From assembly GCA_020444905.1 (NCBI GenBank), contig JAGRHQ010000012.1, positions 1 to 36,281 on the forward strand: 36,281 nucleotides of DNA, in the 5' to 3' direction. Source of the DNA: Candidatus Competibacteraceae bacterium (lineage in GTDB: Bacteria > Pseudomonadota > Gammaproteobacteria > Competibacterales > Competibacteraceae). The notes beneath the pieces were generated by a model. That model searched no databases. It was not told the origin of the DNA and saw only the letters and a program-made list of their open reading frames with translations. The translations under genes were made by a program, and so were the position numbers. Below are positions 31,499-36,281 of the stretch, in pieces (the stretch's first letter is position 1; every line of letters begins with the position of its first letter).

Positions 31499-31804
31499 AT
31501 GAAAATCATTGCGGTCAAGGCCCTGCGCGATTTCTGGGAACGGTTCCCGGACGCCGAGCAACCCCTCAAGGCTTGGGTGGATGAAGTCAGGAAAGCGCGG
31601 TGGACGCAACCCGCCGATATCAAGCACCATTATCGCAACGCCAGCATCCTCAAAAACCGGCGCGTTGTCTTCAATATCAAGGGCAATGCCTACCGATTGG
31701 TCGCATCGGTTGCCTATCGATTTGGAGCGGTGTACATCAAATTCATCGGCACGCATGAGCAATACGATATGATCGATGCCGAAACCATTGATGGGGAGTA
31801 TTAA
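31499..31804 (+). CDS. higB: HigB-family mRNA interferase toxin
   Basis: From ATG 31499 this is a 101-residue protein of the HigB toxin family (RelE/ParE superfamily). These toxins cut mRNA at the ribosome. Recognisable parts are MKIIAVKALRDFWERFPDAEQPLKAW (in pieces), KARWTQPADIKHHYRNASIL, RVVFNIKGNAYRLVASVAY and VYIKFIGTHEQYDMID, the last being the family's C-terminal signature with the conserved histidine. The frame opens at 31418, but the extra 27 residues would run through a DNA repeat and are not family-like. The antitoxin gene follows after two bases, giving the toxin-first order of higBA modules. Confidence 0.9.
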   Translation: MKIIAVKALRDFWERFPDAEQPLKAWVDEVRKARWTQPADIKHHYRNASILKNRRVVFNIKGNAYRLVASVAYRFGAVYIKFIGTHEQYDMIDAETIDGEY

Positions 31805-31806
31805 AA

Positions 31807-32178
31807 ATGGAAATTCGCCCGATTCGCACTGAGGACGATTATCAAGCCGCACTGCGCGAAGTTTCCGCGTTCTTCGACCAGGAACCGGAACCGGGTTCGC
31901 CGGAAGGCGATCGTTTTGAAGTGATGCTGACTTTATTGGAAGCCTATGAAGCGCAACATTTCCCCATTGATCTGCCTGATCCCGTTGCAGCCATCCAGTT
32001 CCGTATGGAACAAGCGGGGCTGACGCCCAAAGACCTACAACCCATGATCGGCCGCCTGAATCGGGTTTATGAAGTGCTCAATCGCAAGCGCCCGTTAACC
32101 CTGAATATGATCTGGAAACTACATCAGGCCCTGGGTATTCCCGCCGAGAGCCTGATTCGCCCTCCAAACCCACGCTAA
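31807..32178 (+). CDS. higA: HigA-family antitoxin
   Basis: This 123-residue protein pairs with HigB. The N-terminal [24 protein letters not shown], then [25 protein letters not shown], is the typical toxin-binding half. The C-terminal half ([20 protein letters not shown], then [31 protein letters not shown]) is an XRE-type helix-turn-helix of the COG5499 group. Such antitoxins neutralise the toxin and repress the operon by binding inverted repeats near the promoter. The start ATG is two bases after the higB stop, so the two are cotranscribed. Confidence 0.92.
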   Translation: MEIRPIRTEDDYQAALREVSAFFDQEPEPGSPEGDRFEVMLTLLEAYEAQHFPIDLPDPVAAIQFRMEQAGLTPKDLQPMIGRLNRVYEVLNRKRPLTLNMIWKLHQALGIPAESLIRPPNPR

Positions 32179-32237
32179 ACGGTAATTGCTTCAATTCAGC
32201 ACCGGTAAAAAACCGACTGCTTACCTCGGTTGCACTC

Positions 32238-34829
32238 ATGAAAAAACCTGCAACACTCGCCCCCGATCCCGACTTCTCCCAACACACCCCGATGATGCAG
32301 CAATACCTGCGCATCAAGGCCGAGCATCCCAGCATCCTGCTGTTGTACCGCATGGGCGACTTCTACGAACTGTTCTACGCCGACGCCCAGCACGCCGCTG
32401 AACTGCTCAACATCACCCTCACCACCCGCGGCCAGTCCGCTGGCGCGCCCATCCCCATGGCCGGCGTCCCCTTCCACGCCGTGGAAAGCTATCTCGCCAA
32501 ACTGGTTAAACTTGGCCAATCCGTCGCCATCTGCGAACAAATCGGCGATCCCGCCACCAGCAAGGGACCGGTCGAGCGTCGCGTTACCCGCATCGTCACC
32601 CCCGGTACTCTGACCGACGAGGCCCTGCTCGACGAACGCCGCGACAACCTGCTAGCTGCGCTGCATCAGGTCAAAAACACCTGGGGTCTGGCTCATCTGG
32701 ACCTGAGCGGTGGACGGTTCACCCTCACCCAACTGCATAGCGAAACTGCCCTGCTCAGCGAACTGGAGCGCCTGAAACCAGCGGAACTGCTCATTCCCGA
32801 AGACTTCGCCCCACCCGGCGTTTGGCGCGACCATCCCGGCCTGCGCCGGCAAGCGCCCTGGCATTTCGACCGGGACAGCGCCACGCGGATGCTGTGTAGC
32901 CAGTTCGCCGTCCACAATCTCGACGGCTTTGGCTGCGCCGACCAACCGATTGCAGTCGCCGCCGCTGGTTGCCTACTGCAATATGTCAAGGACACCCAAC
33001 GGGCAGCGCTGCCGCACCTCACCGGATTGCGCGTCGAACGCCACGAAGACAGTGTGATTCTCGACGCCGCCAGTCGGCGTAATCTGGAACTCGAATACAG
33101 TCTGAACGGTACGCCGGAACATACCCTCCTCGGCGTCCTTGACCGCTGCGTGACGCCGATGGGTGCGCGACTACTGCGGCGCTGGATGCATCGGCCCCTG
33201 CGCGACCAGACCCTGCTGCGCCAGCGCCACGCTAGTCTCCGGCAACTGCTGGACAATGGCGGTTACGAATACCTGCGCGGCGTGCTCCGGGGAACTGGCG
33301 ATGTCGAACGCATTCTCGCTCGGGTCGCCCTGGAATCGGCCCGGCCCCGCGATTTGACCACCCTGGCCGATGCGCTCGGTCGCTTGCCAGGTCTGCAACA
33401 GTTTCTGAAAGTCTGCGACGCGCCCCTGCTGCGGGAATTGGCCCAGCGCGCCGGAACCCATCCTGAAGTCTGCGACCTGCTGAACCGCGCCATTGTCCAA
33501 AATCCCCCGCAAATCATCCGCGATGGCGGCGTCATCGCGCCCGGCTACGACGCTGAACTGGACGAACTGCGTGGGCTAAACGACCGCGCCGATCAATACC
33601 TGATCGATCTCGAAGCCCGCGAACGCCAGCGCACCGGCATCGCCAACCTCAAGGTCGGCTTCAACCGGGTGCATGGTTACTACATCGAAGTCAGCCGCGC
33701 CCAAGCCCAGGCGGTGCCGCCGGACTACCATCGCCGACAGACCCTGAAAGGCGCAGAGCGCTACATCATCCCGGAATTGCAGGAATTCGAACATAAAGTC
33801 CTGCACGCTCAGGAGCGGGCGCTGGCGCGGGAAAAGGCATTGTACGATGGATTGCTGGAGCAACTGCGGGTCCAGTTGCCCAGCTTGCAAGCCAGCGCCG
33901 CCGCCCTGGCGGAACTGGATGGGCTGAGCAACCTGGCGGAACGCGCCGCCGCTTTGCAGTGGCATCCCCCAGAATTGATAGACCAACCCGGCATTGCCAT
34001 CACTGCCGGGCGGCATCCGGTCGTGGAACAGGTGCTGGATGAGCCTTTTGTCCCAAACGACTTGCAACTAGAGCCGGAGCAGCGCCGGATGCTGATCGTC
34101 ACCGGCCCGAATTTAGGGGGGAAGTCGACCTTCATGCGCCAGACCGCCCTGATCGTGTTGCTGGCACATCTGGGCAGCTTCGTTCCTGCCGAGCGTGCGG
34201 TGATCGGCCCCATCGATCGCATCTTCACCCGGATTGGCGCCTCCGACGATCTGGCCGGCGGGCGCTCGACGTTCATGGTGGAAATGAGCGAAGCGGCCAA
34301 CATCCTACACAACGCCACGCCACACAGCTTGGTGCTAATTGACGAAATTGGACGCGGCACCAGCACCTTCGACGGTCTGGCGCTGGCTTGGGCCTGCGCT
34401 GCACACCTGGCCCGCACTGTGCGCGCTTTCACCCTGTTTGCGACCCATTACTTCGAGCTAACCCACCTGCCGGATGAACAACCTGGCATCGCCAACGTTC
34501 ATCTGGACGCCGTAGAGCATGGCGACAGCATCGTATTTTTGCATCGAGTGCAAGACGGACCGGCCAGCCGCAGCTATGGCCTGCAAGTCGCCGCCTTGGC
34601 GGGCGTGCCGCCCGTGGTGATTCAGCAAGCCCGCCAACGCCTGCGACTGCTGGAGCGGCAAATGCTGCGCCGGGAATTACCCGCGCGCTCGGAAGCAAAG
34701 CCGCAATTGACCTTATTCGGCGCGGAGGTTCACCCAGTCGTTACCGTGCTGGCCGATCTCGATCCCGAAACTCTGACTTCGAAGCAGGCGATGGCGGAAT
34801 TGCAACGGTTGAAAAGGTTGCTGGATTAG
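32238..34829 (+). CDS. mutS: DNA mismatch repair protein MutS
   Basis: MutS finds base mismatches and small loops and recruits MutL. The 863-residue protein (E. coli 853) has the mismatch-reading motif F42-x-E44 in [10 protein letters not shown], the clamp and lever regions, and the ATPase C-terminus. Walker [10 protein letters not shown] lies near residue 622, followed by [21 protein letters not shown] and the Walker B region [22 protein letters not shown]. The C-terminus ends in a helical segment ([18 protein letters not shown]) like the E. coli tetramer domain. No strong ribosome binding site precedes the ATG. It follows higA by 59 bases, but it probably has its own promoter. Confidence 0.97.
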   Translation: MKKPATLAPDPDFSQHTPMMQQYLRIKAEHPSILLLYRMGDFYELFYADAQHAAELLNITLTTRGQSAGAPIPMAGVPFHAVESYLAKLVKLGQSVAICEQIGDPATSKGPVERRVTRIVTPGTLTDEALLDERRDNLLAALHQVKNTWGLAHLDLSGGRFTLTQLHSETALLSELERLKPAELLIPEDFAPPGVWRDHPGLRRQAPWHFDRDSATRMLCSQFAVHNLDGFGCADQPIAVAAAGCLLQYVKDTQRAALPHLTGLRVERHEDSVILDAASRRNLELEYSLNGTPEHTLLGVLDRCVTPMGARLLRRWMHRPLRDQTLLRQRHASLRQLLDNGGYEYLRGVLRGTGDVERILARVALESARPRDLTTLADALGRLPGLQQFLKVCDAPLLRELAQRAGTHPEVCDLLNRAIVQNPPQIIRDGGVIAPGYDAELDELRGLNDRADQYLIDLEARERQRTGIANLKVGFNRVHGYYIEVSRAQAQAVPPDYHRRQTLKGAERYIIPELQEFEHKVLHAQERALAREKALYDGLLEQLRVQLPSLQASAAALAELDGLSNLAERAAALQWHPPELIDQPGIAITAGRHPVVEQVLDEPFVPNDLQLEPEQRRMLIVTGPNLGGKSTFMRQTALIVLLAHLGSFVPAERAVIGPIDRIFTRIGASDDLAGGRSTFMVEMSEAANILHNATPHSLVLIDEIGRGTSTFDGLALAWACAAHLARTVRAFTLFATHYFELTHLPDEQPGIANVHLDAVEHGDSIVFLHRVQDGPASRSYGLQVAALAGVPPVVIQQARQRLRLLERQMLRRELPARSEAKPQLTLFGAEVHPVVTVLADLDPETLTSKQAMAELQRLKRLLD

Positions 34830-34989
34830 GTTGTGTTAACGTTTACAGGCGCTGAAACTGTCGCATATAAGCGTCGCCCACCAGAAAGCAGGAAGAATGA
34901 AGTGAACGATGATCTGAGCGACTATACTTTTTCCAAATCCCGGCAAACTGCTGCCGGCCCCCGTTCAAGCCCGAGACAAGATCAAGACT

Positions 34990-36281
34990 ATGAACCCATT
35001 GGTTGAAGTAAAAGTCCCCGACATCGGCGATTTCAAGGACGTACCGATCATCGAAGTATTCGTTAAGCCTGGCGACGCTATTAAGGTTGAAGACCCGATT
35101 ATTACCTTGGAATCAGATAAAGCCAGCATGGAAGTGCCTTCCACGGTTGCTGGTAAAGTCGCGGAGGTCAAGATCAAAATTGGCGACAAGGTATCCGAAG
35201 GTTCATTACTCATCACGGTGGAAGCCGCTGAAGCGGCCGCCCCGGCTCCCAGTCCCGTTCCCGCCAGACAAGAGGCATCTACGCCGGCTCCCAAACCCGC
35301 AGCCCCTGCGCCCATTGCGGGCGCGTTCTCCGGCCAGGTTGACCTCGAATGTGAAATGCTGGTGCTGGGCGCGGGTCCCGGGGGTTACTCTGCCGCGTTC
35401 CGCTCCGCTGATTTGGGAATGAAGACCGTGTTGGTGGAACGCTATGCCAGTCTTGGCGGCGTGTGCCTGAACGTCGGCTGCATTCCCTCTAAGGCGCTGC
35501 TGCATGTCGCGGCGGTCATGGATGAAGCTGCCCATTTCGCCGAACTGGGCGTGTCCTTTGGCGCACCGACCGTCGACCTCGACAAACTGCGTGCGCATAA
35601 AACCAAAGTGGTGGGCAAACTTACCGGCGGCTTGGCCGGTATGGCTAAGGCGCGCAAGGTAGAAACCGTGCGGGGTTACGGTCACTTTCTGGACCCGCAT
35701 CACCTGGAGGTCGAATTGACCACCGGCGCCGGTCAGGACAAGACAGGCGATAAAAAGATCATCCGTTTTCAGAATTGCATCATCGCCGCTGGCAGTCAGG
35801 CGGTGCATTTACCCTTCATTCCTGATGATCCGCGCATCGTCGATTCCACCGGCGCGCTGGAATTGCCTTTTATTCCCAAACGGATGCTGGTGCTGGGCGG
35901 CGGCATCATCGGACTGGAAATGGCCACGGTTTACTCGACGCTGGGCGCGCGCATTGAAGTCGTGGAAATGCTCGACGGTCTGATGCAAGGGCCGGACCGC
36001 GATCTGGTCAAGGTGTGGGAGAAGAAGAACGCCGCCCGCTTTGACAAAATTATGCTGAAAACCAAAACGATTGCGGTCGAGGCCAAGCCCGAGGGACTGC
36101 GGGTCACCTTTGAAGGTGACAACGCGCCCGCCGAGCCGCAGTTATACGACCTGATTCTGCAATCGGCTGGCAGGACGCCGAACGGCAACAAGATTGGCGC
36201 CGATAAAGCGGGCGTTGTGGTGACCGAACGGGGTTTTATCAATGTGGACAAGCAGATGCGCACCAATATCCCGCACATCTT
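34990..36281 (+). CDS. lpdA: Dihydrolipoamide dehydrogenase with N-terminal lipoyl domain (partial)
   Basis: This is the E3 component of the pyruvate and 2-oxoacid dehydrogenase complexes, which reoxidises lipoamide with NAD. About 430 residues are visible before the right edge. Residues 1-80 are a biotinyl-lipoyl domain with the lipoylated lysine in LESDKASMEVPS. An alanine- and proline-rich linker (about 80-115) precedes the FAD-binding motif VLGAGPGGYSAAFRSADLG, the redox disulfide GGVCLNVGCIPSK and the NAD-binding motif VLGGGIIGLEMATVY. E3 proteins with their own lipoyl domain occur in Neisseria and several gammaproteobacteria, usually beside aceE and aceF, which may lie upstream in other genomes. 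Here mutS precedes it. A TATACT at 34923-34928 could be its -10 box. Confidence 0.95.
   Translation, partial: MNPLVEVKVPDIGDFKDVPIIEVFVKPGDAIKVEDPIITLESDKASMEVPSTVAGKVAEVKIKIGDKVSEGSLLITVEAAEAAAPAPSPVPARQEASTPAPKPAAPAPIAGAFSGQVDLECEMLVLGAGPGGYSAAFRSADLGMKTVLVERYASLGGVCLNVGCIPSKALLHVAAVMDEAAHFAELGVSFGAPTVDLDKLRAHKTKVVGKLTGGLAGMAKARKVETVRGYGHFLDPHHLEVELTTGAGQDKTGDKKIIRFQNCIIAAGSQAVHLPFIPDDPRIVDSTGALELPFIPKRMLVLGGGIIGLEMATVYSTLGARIEVVEMLDGLMQGPDRDLVKVWEKKNAARFDKIMLKTKTIAVEAKPEGLRVTFEGDNAPAEPQLYDLILQSAGRTPNGNKIGADKAGVVVTERGFINVDKQMRTNIPHI

Overview
The window looks like chromosomal DNA of a gammaproteobacterium of moderate to high GC. The GlgC, SerA, CysB, MutS, RadA, Aat and Bpt proteins all resemble their E. 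coli-type homologues. PEP-CTERM, RTX/DUF4214 and lipoyl-domain dihydrolipoamide dehydrogenase genes point to an environmental lineage. The mix of glycogen genes, a PEP-CTERM protein and large glycosyltransferases would suit a Competibacter-like glycogen accumulator, but that placement is an inference.

Layout. (1) 1-9780, minus strand: a tightly packed surface-glycan operon. In transcription order it encodes a 1527-residue two-headed glycosyltransferase, a SAM methyltransferase, a GT2, a GT4, a beta-domain/TPR protein and an FkbM-like protein cut by the window edge. Most junctions overlap by a few bases or abut. (2) 9841-11964, minus: an RTX-repeat/DUF4214 secreted protein behind a protein of unknown function. 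(3) 12067-21571: glycogen/maltodextrin metabolism. glgC and malQ run leftward, glgB and a cysB-like gene run rightward, and glgX follows. Between cysB and glgX lies a divergent homologue of the replication-terminator protein Tus. (4) 21691-24305, minus: a coiled-coil membrane protein, a YaiL/DUF2058 protein and serA. (5) 24507-28686, plus: a FemAB-like acyltransferase, the N-degron enzymes aat and bpt, and a very AT-rich membrane protein that looks acquired. (6) 28701-30940, minus: radA and a PEP-CTERM exported protein with a sigma-54 type promoter. (7) 31499-36281, plus: a higBA toxin-antitoxin pair, mutS, and the first part of lpdA.

The most notable signal is the Tus-like gene. The 11-base motif ATGNYATAAAA, which resembles the core of E. 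coli Ter sites, occurs four times. All four copies lie in the two short spacers flanking this gene, and two of them sit on its promoter -10 box and its ribosome binding site. I found no other exact copy in the window by eye. This reads as a divergent, autoregulated Tus/Ter-type module. The second notable signal is the regulatory region of the PEP-CTERM gene. It has a -24/-12 promoter and an 18-base box that recurs upstream, including just before higB.

No tRNA, rRNA, CRISPR array, insertion sequence or phage gene was seen.
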